Both the position numbers and the translations under genes were made by a program. From Olivibacter domesticus (lineage in GTDB: Bacteria; Bacteroidota; Bacteroidia; Sphingobacteriales; Sphingobacteriaceae): a stretch of DNA of 64,000 nucleotides. The number at the start of each line of letters is the position of its first letter. Within the stretch, counting starts at the first letter, position 1. Of this stretch, positions 18,527 through 27,131 are shown piece by piece. The DNA is taken from NCBI RefSeq assembly GCF_900109575.1, contig NZ_FOAF01000001.1:1087662-1151661 (forward strand). Direction: 5' to 3'. A model generated the notes under the pieces. That model worked only from the letters and a program-made list of their open reading frames with translations. It searched no databases and was not told where the DNA came from.

Positions 18527-19653
18527 TAAATAGCGGCCTCCTCACGTTTTTGAGCAAGTACATCCATTAAACTATTAAAAGGCTTAATAAATTTCTGAAT
18601 ACCTTCATCCTCCAATTGTTGGGTAACCTGAGAAAGTTTAATACCCACCACATCTTCTAATTGATAAAGTTCATAACGTGCATGTTCTAAATTTTGCTGC
18701 AAGCGTGAGGCTGGATCCCCATGATCGCGGTAAGCATCAAGTGTCTCCTTGGGTACCGTGTTAACAGTATCGCGACCTATGAGCGCTTCAATATACATCA
18801 AATCATCATATGCCTTATTTTTAACGCTGGTGCTGGCCCATAACAAGCGTTGTGGCTTAGCACCTTTCGCTTCCAAAACGCTGAAACGTTCTGAGAGGAA
18901 AAGCTCCTTATAAATCTGGTAAGCAACCTTGGCACTGGCAATAGCAATAGTACCTAATAGTTGTTTAGCTTTGGTGGCCCTGCTAGGATTATCCTGAATA
19001 ACCTGCTCCAACATAGGATCAACAATCGTGTCAATACGACTTAAAAAGAAGCTGGCCACCGATGCGATATTTTCTAAGGATTCACCCTTCGCTGCGCGTT
19101 CCTCTAAGCCAGCAATATACGCCTCTGCCACCTCACGATACCTATCCAACCCAAACAATAGGGTTACATTAATATTAATACCTTCACTGATTAATTGCTT
19201 AATAGCAGGCAAACCTTCTTTTGTACCTGGAATTTTGATCATCACATTCTCACGATTTAATGCTTTCCAAGATGATCTTGCCTCTAATATAGACCCTTCA
19301 GTATCCAAAGCTAAACCAGGTGAGACTTCTAAACTTACGTAGCCATCAAGCGCCTTTGTATCATGATATACACCTTTAAATAGATCTGCAGCATGCTGCA
19401 CATCTTCAATGGCAATTTTTAAAAAGATATCTTCCGTTGAAAGGTCTGTTTTGGCCAACTCCTGAATGGTTTCATTATAGTCGTTGCTTCGGGCAATAGC
19501 CTCCTCAAAAATAGCAGGGTTTGATGTTACCCCTTTTAGATTGTCTTCATCAATCAACTTCTTTAGCTCACCCGATTGAATGAATGACCTTTTTATATAA
19601 TCAAGCCAAATACTTTGGCCAAAATCTGGAATTCTTGCTAATGGATTTTTCAT
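18526..19653 (-). CDS. tal: Transaldolase
   Basis: Transfers a dihydroxyacetone unit between sedoheptulose 7-phosphate and glyceraldehyde 3-phosphate in the non-oxidative pentose-phosphate pathway. The protein has 375 residues, matching the longer bacterial Tal subgroup. Family blocks are GQSIWLDYI (12-20), LIDEDNLKGVTSNPAIFE (33-50) and the Schiff-base lysine Lys140 in NVMIKIPGTKEG, then INVTLLFGLDRY and SRIDTIVD. It lies 83 bp downstream of rpiB and overlaps the HAD start, so tkt, rpiB, tal and HAD likely form one transcription unit. Confidence 0.95.
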   Translation of the reverse strand: MKNPLARIPDFGQSIWLDYIKRSFIQSGELKKLIDEDNLKGVTSNPAIFEEAIARSNDYNETIQELAKTDLSTEDIFLKIAIEDVQHAADLFKGVYHDTKALDGYVSLEVSPGLALDTEGSILEARSSWKALNRENVMIKIPGTKEGLPAIKQLISEGININVTLLFGLDRYREVAEAYIAGLEERAAKGESLENIASVASFFLSRIDTIVDPMLEQVIQDNPSRATKAKQLLGTIAIASAKVAYQIYKELFLSERFSVLEAKGAKPQRLLWASTSVKNKAYDDLMYIEALIGRDTVNTVPKETLDAYRDHGDPASRLQQNLEHARYELYQLEDVVGIKLSQVTQQLEDEGIQKFIKPFNSLMDVLAQKREEAAI

Positions 19654-19736
19654 CTGTTTATTTTTTGTTTTTTAATGGTGATGAAGCTATCAGATTTATC
19701 CATCCCCTTGTGTGGTTTGAATAAATCATGATGGTT

Positions 19737-20192
19737 TCATATCCTATATTTTTTTTCTAATGCAATAACTTTATCCAAGCGACGCTGAAAGCGTTCACCA
19801 CCATCATAATTAGCTTTAAGATAAGCCTGTATTATTTCCCACATCAGCACTAAACCAATTACCCTACCACCTAAACAGAGTAGGTTCATATCGTCATGCT
19901 CCACCCCCTGATGGGCGGAATAGCTTTCCGTTACTAAGGCTGCCCTTACACCAGGAATCTTATTTGCCGCCACAGACACCCCCACCCCACTTCCGCATAC
20001 GGCAATTCCCTTACTTACTTCTCCATTAGAAATCGCCTCAGCCAAGGGAACAACTATATCGGGGTAGTCATCCGTCGCGTCATACGTAAAAGCGCCGTAA
20101 TCCTCCACTTGGTAACCATTATCAGCCAGAAGTTTTAGTAACTGTTCCTTCTGCTCAAATCCGGCATGGTCTGCCGCAATACCTATTTTCAT
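19737..20192 (-). CDS. rpiB: Ribose-5-phosphate isomerase B
   Basis: Interconverts ribose 5-phosphate and ribulose 5-phosphate. The 151-residue protein has the RpiB/LacAB start MKIGIAADHAGFEQKE with Asp8-His9 and the catalytic base Cys66 in GIAVCGSGVGVSVAANK, followed by AALVTESYSAHQGVEHDDMNLLCLGGR. Cys at this position marks RpiB rather than LacA. It sits 86 bp after the transketolase stop and 83 bp before tal, same strand. Confidence 0.95.
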   Translation of the reverse strand: MKIGIAADHAGFEQKEQLLKLLADNGYQVEDYGAFTYDATDDYPDIVVPLAEAISNGEVSKGIAVCGSGVGVSVAANKIPGVRAALVTESYSAHQGVEHDDMNLLCLGGRVIGLVLMWEIIQAYLKANYDGGERFQRRLDKVIALEKKYRI

Positions 20193-20278
20193 CCTATTAT
20201 TTTCGTTTTAATTGCTAATGAGCGCTCGAGTAAATAATAATTGCGCTGTGTGTCAGTATTATTTACATCTCTATTTCA

Positions 20279-22291
20279 TTAACTATTTTTAAGAAGTGCT
20301 TTTGCTCTATTGTAAATATTTTCCGTGGTGAAACCAAAATGCGCCAGAACGGCGTTTCCTTCCCCTGATTCACCGAAGGTATCAATACCTATCACATCTC
20401 CTTCACTACCAATGTACTTGTACCATGGTAGCGTCACACCAGCTTCCACTGCTAGGCGCTTAGGCTGATTTGGTGATAATACAGAATCCCGGTATACTTT
20501 ATCCTGCTGATTAAAAATCTCGAACGATGGTAAGCTCACTACACGTGCCTTAATGCCTTCGGCAACTAATTTCTCTTGCACTTCTAAAATTAAATGAACT
20601 TCAGAACCAGTCGCAATCAAAATAATATCCGGTTCGCCTTCCGAATCACTTAAGATATAAGCGCCTTTTTCTACGTTGCTAGCTGGAGCATATTTTTCCT
20701 GATCTATCACCGGTAATTTTTGTCGTGATAAAATCAATGCTACTGGTCCCTTCAGCCTGCTCATTGCAATTTTCCATGCAAAGATTGTTTCATTGGCATC
20801 TGCGGGCCGAATTACCGTCAAATTCGGCAACATACGTAAGGAAGAAACTTGCTCGACAGGTTGATGAGTTGGGCCATCTTCACCCAGTGCCACACTATCA
20901 TGTGTAAATATATACGTAACAGGTGCTTTGGTTAGAGCAGCCAAACGGATAGCCCCACGCATGTAATCAGAGAAAGTCAAAAAAGTACCACCGTAAACCC
21001 GCGTGCCTCCGTAAGAAGCCATCCCATTTAATATAGCTCCCATACCATGTTCCCGCACACCAAACCAAATATTGCGTTGATCGTAATGCCCTGGCTGAAA
21101 ACTTTCGTCGCCTTTTCCGGGTGTACTGTTAGAGCTGGCTAAATCTGCGGAACCACCAATGAGCCAGGGCACATTTTTACGCAAAACCTCTAGCACTTTG
21201 CCAGATGCCTCTCGTGTAGCCAACGCATCACCTGCCTTAAAAACAGGGAAATCGACATCCCACTGCTCGGGTAATTCACCGTCGAAACTAAGGGTAAAAT
21301 CATGCGCCTCCTGTACGTGGCTTTCCTTATACTTACCAAAATCTGTATTCCATAAATCCTGTAACTTAGCGCCTCTTTCCCCTGCTTCAGAAAGATGATC
21401 TTTCACACCTTCCGGAATAAAGAAATTCTTTTCAGGATCCCATCCAAAAAACTCTTTGGTTTTCTTTAGGTTATCAACACCTAGGGGGCTCCCATGTACT
21501 TTATTGGTTCCCTGTAGCGGACTACCGTATCCAATAATTGTTTTTACCGATATTAATGTAGGCCGGTCTGTTTCTGCTTGCGCATCTTTTATTGCCTGTT
21601 CAATTGCATTTATATCATTCCCATCTTCAACGGTAAGTGTATGCCAGTCGTATGCTTTAAAACGCTCCTGTACGTTTTCAGTGAAGGCCAAGCTCGTTGG
21701 TCCGTCTAAGGATATTTTGTTGTCATCATATAAATAAATTAGCTTGCCCAATTTAAGGTGCCCGGCCAAAGAGGCCGCTTCTGAAGCAACTCCTTCCATT
21801 AAATCGCCATCACTCACAATGCTATAGGTGTAATGATCAATCAATTTATGTCCGTCTCGATTATATTTTGTAGCTAAAAACTTTTCTGCCATGGCAATTC
21901 CAATACCATTGCCAAAACCCTGGCCCAGTGGCCCTGTAGTTACTTCGATGCCGGGAGTTAAGACAGATTCGGGGTGACCCGGTGTTTTAGACCCAAGCTG
22001 TCGAAAACGTTCCAATTCAGATAGCGGTAAATCATAACCATATAGATGTAATAAGCTATATAACAAGGCAGAACCATGTCCCGCAGATAATATAAAACGA
22101 TCCCGATTTGGCCATTTAGGATCATTAGGATTAAAGCGTAGAAAACGGCTCCATAACACATAAGCCATAGGAGCAGCACCAAGAGGTAAGCCAGGGTGAC
22201 CCGAATTGGCCTTCTGCACCATATCAGTTGCTAAAAAGCGAATGGTGTTAATACTCAATTCGTCGATCGTAGTGATGTTTTTCTCTGTCAT
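20279..22291 (-). CDS. tkt: Transketolase
   Basis: Thiamine-diphosphate enzyme moving two-carbon units between sugar phosphates. From ATG 22291 it has 670 residues, the usual length. The TPP domain shows [32 protein letters not shown] and the diphosphate/Mg motif SDGDLMEG; the middle domain shows [16 protein letters not shown] with the catalytic Glu, and [18 protein letters not shown]; a C-terminal domain follows. An in-frame TTG at 22312 lies upstream, but ATG 22291 ([12 protein letters not shown]) fits the family start. It is first in the minus-strand tkt-rpiB-tal-HAD block. A TAnnTTTG match lies about 66 bp upstream. Confidence 0.96.
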   Translation of the reverse strand: MTEKNITTIDELSINTIRFLATDMVQKANSGHPGLPLGAAPMAYVLWSRFLRFNPNDPKWPNRDRFILSAGHGSALLYSLLHLYGYDLPLSELERFRQLGSKTPGHPESVLTPGIEVTTGPLGQGFGNGIGIAMAEKFLATKYNRDGHKLIDHYTYSIVSDGDLMEGVASEAASLAGHLKLGKLIYLYDDNKISLDGPTSLAFTENVQERFKAYDWHTLTVEDGNDINAIEQAIKDAQAETDRPTLISVKTIIGYGSPLQGTNKVHGSPLGVDNLKKTKEFFGWDPEKNFFIPEGVKDHLSEAGERGAKLQDLWNTDFGKYKESHVQEAHDFTLSFDGELPEQWDVDFPVFKAGDALATREASGKVLEVLRKNVPWLIGGSADLASSNSTPGKGDESFQPGHYDQRNIWFGVREHGMGAILNGMASYGGTRVYGGTFLTFSDYMRGAIRLAALTKAPVTYIFTHDSVALGEDGPTHQPVEQVSSLRMLPNLTVIRPADANETIFAWKIAMSRLKGPVALILSRQKLPVIDQEKYAPASNVEKGAYILSDSEGEPDIILIATGSEVHLILEVQEKLVAEGIKARVVSLPSFEIFNQQDKVYRDSVLSPNQPKRLAVEAGVTLPWYKYIGSEGDVIGIDTFGESGEGNAVLAHFGFTTENIYNRAKALLKNS

Positions 22292-22637
22292 ATTCAATGA
22301 TAATTTGTTCAACTAATAATTGAAGATTTACGTTAATTCCTTTAAAGTATATATTACAAACCTATATTATATGAACAACATAATGTGGTTATGTTTTGTC
22401 AAAAAAAAGGTAATTTTGTATTACGCAAGATAAATTACCATAAAATTACAATTAATAAGATCAAGAATGGTCTAGGCTATAACCATAAAGTTTGGCAAAA
22501 ACATAATGGCTGTTAAATAGGCAAACCGGAAGATTCTAATAGAGAAATCTATTTTTTTGATTTACAAACGAATAGACCTCTCCATTTCAACGTGAAGTAA
22601 AGAAACTGCTTTTAAAAAAAGTAGCCTCAATTTTCAA
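22292..22637. other. Intergenic region upstream of tkt
   Basis: About 345 bp between the tpx stop and the tkt start, AT-rich and without a convincing ORF or RNA gene. It holds one candidate promoter element (22357-22364) and a small inverted repeat AGATT/AATCT around 22532-22550. Nothing else is apparent. Confidence 0.4.
22357..22364 (-). promoter_or_regulatory. Candidate -7 promoter element of tkt operon
   Basis: CAAACCTA on the plus strand reads TAGGTTTG on the minus strand, a full TAnnTTTG match, giving a predicted leader of about 60 nt before the ATG at 22291. No clear -33 TTTG at the expected spacing. Confidence 0.4.
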
Positions 22638-23237
22638 TTATTTAATAGCAGATAAGGCTGCCTTATAATCAGGTTCTTGTGCAATTTCAGGCACTTGTTC
22701 TTCATATACAATTTTACCCTCAGGATTAATAACAACAACCGCTCTACTCAATAAGCCTTTCATTGGGCTATCTGCAATCTCCACACCATAATCCTTTCCG
22801 AAATCTGATCTAAAATCAGAAAGCATCACAACGTTCTTAATACCTTCGGCACCGCAAAACTGCGCTTGCGCAAAAGGTAAATCTTTGGAAACACAAAGAA
22901 CCGTGGTATTAGGCAAATTGGCTGCATCTTCATTGAATTTGCGTACAGAAGCTGCGCACACGCCTGTATTTACACTAGGAAAAATATTTAAGATCACATA
23001 TTTCCCTTTAAACTCTTTGAGACTTTTATCGGATAAATCAACAGCTGTTAAAGAAAAATCCTTTGCATCAGTTCCTACTTTCGGTAATGTCCCAACTGTG
23101 TGAATGGCGTTGCCTTTTAATGTAATAGATGTCATATTTGTTGTTTTATTTAATTGTTGATATACGTTAGATTGTTTTTGTGCATATGAGATGCTATAAA
23201 AACAAAAAGTAAGACAAAAAAAGAGTGAGTATTTCAT
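22638..23237 (-). CDS. tpx: Thiol peroxidase (Tpx-type peroxiredoxin) with an N-terminal signal-like extension
   Basis: Atypical 2-Cys peroxiredoxin reducing hydroperoxides with thioredoxin. From ATG 23237 it has 199 residues. Peroxidatic Cys94 (FPSVNTGVCAASVRKF) and resolving Cys128 (FAQAQFCGAEG) become Cys60 and Cys94 if counted from the internal ATG at 23135, which lines up with the usual numbering of about 61 and 95. The first 34 residues (MKYSLFFCLTFCFYSISYAQ) look like a Sec signal peptide with an AxA-like end. The gene may therefore give a periplasmic form, a cytosolic form from 23135 (MTSITLKGNAIHTVG), or both. I keep the long form because the extension reads as real coding, and flag the doubt. 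Confidence 0.88.
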   Translation of the reverse strand: MKYSLFFCLTFCFYSISYAQKQSNVYQQLNKTTNMTSITLKGNAIHTVGTLPKVGTDAKDFSLTAVDLSDKSLKEFKGKYVILNIFPSVNTGVCAASVRKFNEDAANLPNTTVLCVSKDLPFAQAQFCGAEGIKNVVMLSDFRSDFGKDYGVEIADSPMKGLLSRAVVVINPEGKIVYEEQVPEIAQEPDYKAALSAIK

Positions 23238-23378
23238 TTTATTACAGATTAAGAGAACAATGGTAACACTTTTAGACCAAATAAGTTTGGGTCATCAGTT
23301 ATTTTACAAAAAATTGATATCCTATTAATTTGGTAAATAATTATGTTTTTCATTAGGAGCCTTATCCGTTCGCTCCTT

Positions 23379-24161
23379 TTAATAAAGGCTTTCATTTAAT
23401 TCAATCCAAACAGGCGCATGATCGCTTGTCTTTTCCCATCCACGGACATGGCGGTCAACACCAGCCGCTATCAGGTGCTTCTCAAGTTGTGGGCTCAGCA
23501 AGAAGTGATCAATACGTAGCCCTGCATCACGACCATATGCATTCCGAAAATAATCCCAAAATGTATAAATTTTATCTTCAGGATACAGCTTTCGTATCGC
23601 GTCCGTCCACCCTTGCATAAGCAACTCCTCAAATGCTGCTCGGGTTTCCGGGCGAAACAAGGCGTCGTCAATCCAGCGTTCCGGTTTATATACATCCCGT
23701 TCTGTTGGAATAACGTTATAATCCCCTACCAGCACTATCGGTATATCTTTTGTAAGAAGTTCCTTGGCATGAACGGTGAGCCGTTTAAACCAACTAAGCT
23801 TGTAGTCGAATTTTGGACCAGGAGCCGGGTTTCCATTCGGCAAATAAAGACAGCCCACATGTATGCCGTTAACTAAAGCTTCGATATAACGGCTATGAAT
23901 ATCTTCCGGGTCACCTGGAAGCGCCCGTTGAATCTCTTTAATTTCTAAATTGCGCGTTAGAATCGCAACACCATTCCAGCTCTTTTGTCCATGCCAGATA
24001 GCATTATAACCTGTGTTACGAATAGCTTCTTCCGGAAATTTCTCTTGAGGCGCTTTTAGTTCTTGCAAACATACAACATCGGGTTTCGTTTCGTTAAGCC
24101 AACGGAGCAAAACCGGTAGATGCCCGTTAACTCCATTGACATTATAGGTAGCTATTTTCAT
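23379..24161 (-). CDS. xth: Exodeoxyribonuclease III, AP endonuclease
   Basis: Repair nuclease of the exonuclease III/APE1 family that cuts at abasic sites and removes 3' blocks. The 260-residue protein shows the start MKIATYNVNGVNGHLP, metal-binding Glu in CLQELKAP, the catalytic block VLVGDYNVIP, the TFWDYFRNAYGRDAGLRIDHFLLS segment and the final SDHAPVWIEL, where Asp-His complete the active site. Length is standard. It is followed downstream by tpx, suggesting an oxidative-damage theme, though 141 bp separate them. Confidence 0.95.
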   Translation of the reverse strand: MKIATYNVNGVNGHLPVLLRWLNETKPDVVCLQELKAPQEKFPEEAIRNTGYNAIWHGQKSWNGVAILTRNLEIKEIQRALPGDPEDIHSRYIEALVNGIHVGCLYLPNGNPAPGPKFDYKLSWFKRLTVHAKELLTKDIPIVLVGDYNVIPTERDVYKPERWIDDALFRPETRAAFEELLMQGWTDAIRKLYPEDKIYTFWDYFRNAYGRDAGLRIDHFLLSPQLEKHLIAAGVDRHVRGWEKTSDHAPVWIELNESLY

Positions 24162-24247
24162 CCGTATATAATTTGCTTTTTAAGGATCAAATGGAGCCGC
24201 AAGATAGCCATTATTATCTTTCTTGGTCATCTTTGTATACCTTTTTT

Positions 24248-24255
24248 CAAAAGTA
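24248..24255 (-). promoter_or_regulatory. Candidate -7 promoter element of xth
   Basis: CAAAAGTA on the plus strand reads TACTTTTG on the minus strand, a full TAnnTTTG match 86 bp upstream of the xth start. The nearby CAAA at 24266-24269 is too close (10 bp) to act as a normal -33 box. Confidence 0.3.
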
Positions 24256-24298
24256 TGCAACGGACCAAATAGTTTACCTCTAAGAATAATTTATAGAT

Positions 24299-24727
24299 CT
24301 AACTATTTATATAGCTTTCGAGCTGATTAATAGTTTGTTTTTGGTCTTCAATAATGAACTTTACTAAATCGCCAATGGATATAATGCCTATTACGCGGTC
24401 ATCTTCCATCACAGGTAAATGCCGAAAGTGCTTATTAGTCATAAGTGCCATACAACTGTCTATGCTTTCAATCGGTGAAATTGTATGAGGATTCGGTGTC
24501 ATCGCTTCGTAAATAGGCGTATCCTTGGAAGATTTTCCCTGTAGAATGATTTTTCGGGCATAATCCCTTTCGGTGAAAATGCCAAGTAGCTTATCTTCTT
24601 CGATAACCAGTAGCGCACTGATATTTTTTTCCATCATAAGCTGCAAAGCATTCAAGACAGAATCATTAGTCGATACAGCGTAAACAGCCGCTGGCTTGCT
24701 ATTAAGAATGTGTTTAACCGTTCTCAT
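24299..24727 (-). CDS. Tandem CBS-domain protein
   Basis: A 142-residue protein made of two CBS domains, about 10-65 (VYAVSTNDSVLNALQLMMEKN, then ALLVIEEDKLLGIFTERDY) and 75-130 (HTISPIESIDSCMALM and RHLPVMEDDRVIGIISIGDLVKF), with no attached effector. Stand-alone CBS pairs bind adenine nucleotides and modulate partner proteins; the partner is not evident here. TERDYARK followed by ISIGDLVKF is the typical phosphate-facing signature. It stands alone upstream of xth. Confidence 0.92.
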   Translation of the reverse strand: MRTVKHILNSKPAAVYAVSTNDSVLNALQLMMEKNISALLVIEEDKLLGIFTERDYARKIILQGKSSKDTPIYEAMTPNPHTISPIESIDSCMALMTNKHFRHLPVMEDDRVIGIISIGDLVKFIIEDQKQTINQLESYINS

Positions 24728-24993
24728 AGAGTGTTTAGTTTATAATTGGTAAATAAATATCGCTAAACGTTAGTACGTAAAACTATTCAAATAGATAAAA
24801 TGGTAATAAAGGTATAATAATGTTGCAAAGTAAAGATACGTGTTTTTACTTGTAAATAAAAGAAACGAATTTACCCACACGTTAACTCATCGCCATGAGG
24901 CTATTCCGATGACCGCTTTCCGTTTTCTCTCCATGGAATCAATAACAGATTATCATTCCGGCAGCGAATTTCAAACCCTTCATTTCAATTTAC

Positions 24994-25022
24994 TTTGTTT
25001 CCAAGAATTTATATTAACTTTG
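24994..25022 (+). promoter_or_regulatory. Promoter with both Bacteroidota boxes
   Basis: TTTG at 24994-24997, a 17-bp spacer and TAACTTTG at 25015-25022 match the Bacteroidota -33/-7 pattern. The predicted RNA start (about 25029) lies just upstream of ATG 25046 and rules out a longer reading beginning at 24995. Confidence 0.5.
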
Positions 25023-25045
25023 AGATCGCAACGACCTTTGTGTTT

Positions 25046-25300
25046 ATGAAAATGTCATTGGTATCTTTAAGTAAATTACTGAAGATCAGAATCACTTATG
25101 ACAATGTTAGAGTTATGCCTTATTTAAGAATAAATAAGCGGTATATTATTACAGAACATTTTCTGACGAAGGAGTTAGAATTGAATAATTTAGACACGTA
25201 TGAATGGCATACTTTATCCACTGCTGAACTGTCAGACATTTTGACTTTTCAATCAACTTTTCACTTACAAAAGGAATATGATCCCATCTTACCTAAATAA
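25046..25300 (+). CDS. Small orphan protein, paralogue of the gene at 53822-54049
   Basis: An 84-residue soluble protein of unknown function. It aligns along most of its length with the 75-residue product at 53822-54049: LSKLLKI versus LSKMLKI, MPYLRINKRYIITEHFLTKELELNNLDTYEW versus a near match there. The conserved core looks like a short beta hairpin, YIITE and an EL-NNL-TYEW motif. There is no signal peptide and no known domain. I chose ATG 25046 because the paralogy begins there and because a promoter sits directly upstream. Confidence 0.7.
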   Translation: MKMSLVSLSKLLKIRITYDNVRVMPYLRINKRYIITEHFLTKELELNNLDTYEWHTLSTAELSDILTFQSTFHLQKEYDPILPK

Positions 25301-25452
25301 ATAATGCATTAATTGTAAAACAGTAGATTCATTATAGTAAGAAGATTTTCTAAATTTATATCTTTAAAGCTTCGTTAAATGATAAGATTATCGATTAGGT
25401 TAATAGGAAAAACAATGAGTCCGATATACCTTGAATAAATATTAGCATATAT

Positions 25453-25641
25453 ATGAGCAACTTTCTGAAAGTAATACATCCTACCGGTCAAGTAGAGTGG
25501 ATAAACATCGATCATATTTTTTCTTTTTATCCACTGGAAAACCCTAGTCCAACACAACAGACGGTCATTAAGCTGATAAACGGAAGTAAAGTCACTATTT
25601 CCCAAACGGTAGATGAAATACTAAAGCAAGTAAATCTTTAG
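25453..25641 (+). CDS. Small hypothetical protein, faintly FlbD-like
   Basis: A 62-residue protein with the layout of a short beta-rich domain: VEWINIDHIFSFYP, then TVIKLINGSKVTISQTVDEILKQV. The NGSK-V-I-VDEI arrangement is reminiscent of FlbD, LytTR-like or other small strand-turn-strand domains, but no flagellar genes are present and the match is by eye only. It lies alone between an orphan gene and the sialidase gene. Function unknown. Confidence 0.55.
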   Translation: MSNFLKVIHPTGQVEWINIDHIFSFYPLENPSPTQQTVIKLINGSKVTISQTVDEILKQVNL

Positions 25642-25698
25642 TCAAGGGGGGCTATTTACCTCTTTAATGCTTCGTGACTACTGAATAATTTTATAAAA

Positions 25699-26955
25699 TT
25701 AAGGTTCTGTACTTCCATTCAAAATCCATGCAAGATTAAATTTATTAAACTCTATAGATTTATTACTATTAGCAGAATCATGCACATTCTCATTGTATTC
25801 TATTAAGGCACCAATACAGTAGTCGGAAGTTTTCACCATGCTGGAGTAGCCGCCGTAAACTACTGTACTGGAAGTATAGTTGCAATTACTGCTACTATAA
25901 AGCGCTCTACTTTTAGGCCAAGTATCACCATCATCGTAACTGATCCTCACCGTCATATTACAACGCTGACTGGTACCATTTGGATTCAGAAAAATAATCC
26001 TGTTAGGGTCATCAACATTATACCGAAGAATTGATCCTTCACATTTAGGGTCAGGAAGCGCAGAAACGGTAGAAAAAGCAGGGAAACCAGTAGAAATAGA
26101 TCCAACAGATTTTCTACGCGTCTTAGACAAATTCCATTGCGTAGTATTCGGACGATCGTTTCTCATTAAACTACCGTTCATCAGTTCCACTATTGTACTT
26201 TCGTCTGTACCTTCCGAAACAAGTTCGTAATGCCATGTAGCACCATGATCGTCGCTGTAAATATTCCTTCCATAAGCTGGAATAACCAACCTTCCAGGAT
26301 TATTATAGGCAGTTCTAATACCGATACCAGGTCCAACACAATCCCATTTGTAATGAGTGGGTGTCAACGCATTTGTTCGATCAACGGGGTCAGACCAGGT
26401 AATACCATCGTCATCACTGTATGCTGTATGAATTCTTCTGTCTCCCCAAGCTTGAAAATCCGACCATTGCGTCTTGAATTCATCATTCCATTCCATAAAA
26501 AGCCATATTCTACCATTCTCACCTTCACTCGGGTCATAAACAGCAGTAGGATTACCCCATGTACCGGCTCCCTTTCCTACCACTTCTCCCAATGCAGACC
26601 AATCTGTTCCATTGTTAATTGATCTTTTAAATACGATATTGATATCCCCGTAATCGCTCGGGCTCCATCTTCTGCCTTCTGCAAAGGCAATCAACGTGCC
26701 CTTTTTTGTTTTAACAATAGACGGGATACGAAAGGAATGATAGATACCTTCGTTACCGCCATTAAACAATATTTTACGTGTACTTATAGGTGCTGCCATT
26801 GAGGAGGCATCTACCGCTGCTTTTGCAGACACATTTGGGCCTTCAAGGGTACTAGCATCTACAGCTCTTTTGGAACATCCTGTTACACCAAAAGCCACAC
26901 TTAAAATGCAATAAATGATTGCAAAATAATTAACACCGATTTTAAAATTAGTCAT
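25699..26955 (-). CDS. Exo-alpha-sialidase lipoprotein
   Basis: A surface or periplasmic sialidase releasing terminal sialic acid from glycoconjugates. The 418-residue protein has a lipobox (FGVTGC, Cys27), the sialidase FRIP motif at 75-78 with its arginine, the following FAEGRR with catalytic Asp in the next loop, and four Asp-box-like turns: SINNGTDW, SDDDGITW, SDDHGATW and SYDDGDTW. Length fits the bacterial six-blade family. The linker after the lipobox carries a repeated AVDAS motif (AVDASTLEG, AVDASSMAA). No sialic-acid catabolic genes are next to it. Confidence 0.92.
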   Translation of the reverse strand: MTNFKIGVNYFAIIYCILSVAFGVTGCSKRAVDASTLEGPNVSAKAAVDASSMAAPISTRKILFNGGNEGIYHSFRIPSIVKTKKGTLIAFAEGRRWSPSDYGDINIVFKRSINNGTDWSALGEVVGKGAGTWGNPTAVYDPSEGENGRIWLFMEWNDEFKTQWSDFQAWGDRRIHTAYSDDDGITWSDPVDRTNALTPTHYKWDCVGPGIGIRTAYNNPGRLVIPAYGRNIYSDDHGATWHYELVSEGTDESTIVELMNGSLMRNDRPNTTQWNLSKTRRKSVGSISTGFPAFSTVSALPDPKCEGSILRYNVDDPNRIIFLNPNGTSQRCNMTVRISYDDGDTWPKSRALYSSSNCNYTSSTVVYGGYSSMVKTSDYCIGALIEYNENVHDSANSNKSIEFNKFNLAWILNGSTEP

Positions 26956-27092
26956 AGGAAGTATATTGGTTATTAGTTATTATGTAGAACATATCAAATG
27001 TCTAAACTATTTCTTATAATTCCAAATATTTCTTTTTATAGAAGAATCTACCTAAGTGAATGATACAGCCAGTACAACAAAATATTATTTAT

Positions 27093-27100
27093 TATTTTTG
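27093..27100 (+). promoter_or_regulatory. Candidate -7 promoter element
   Basis: TATTTTTG fully matches TAnnTTTG, 31 bp upstream of the sulfurtransferase ATG at 27132. No -33 TTG at normal spacing. Confidence 0.3.
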
Positions 27101-27131
27101 AAGAACACGGCGATCGCAAAAAAATAAATAA

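Noticed and set aside
24840-25049. Plus-strand frame upstream of the orphan gene at 25046
   Set aside because: Overlaps the clear promoter (24994-25022) and has no protein-like content.
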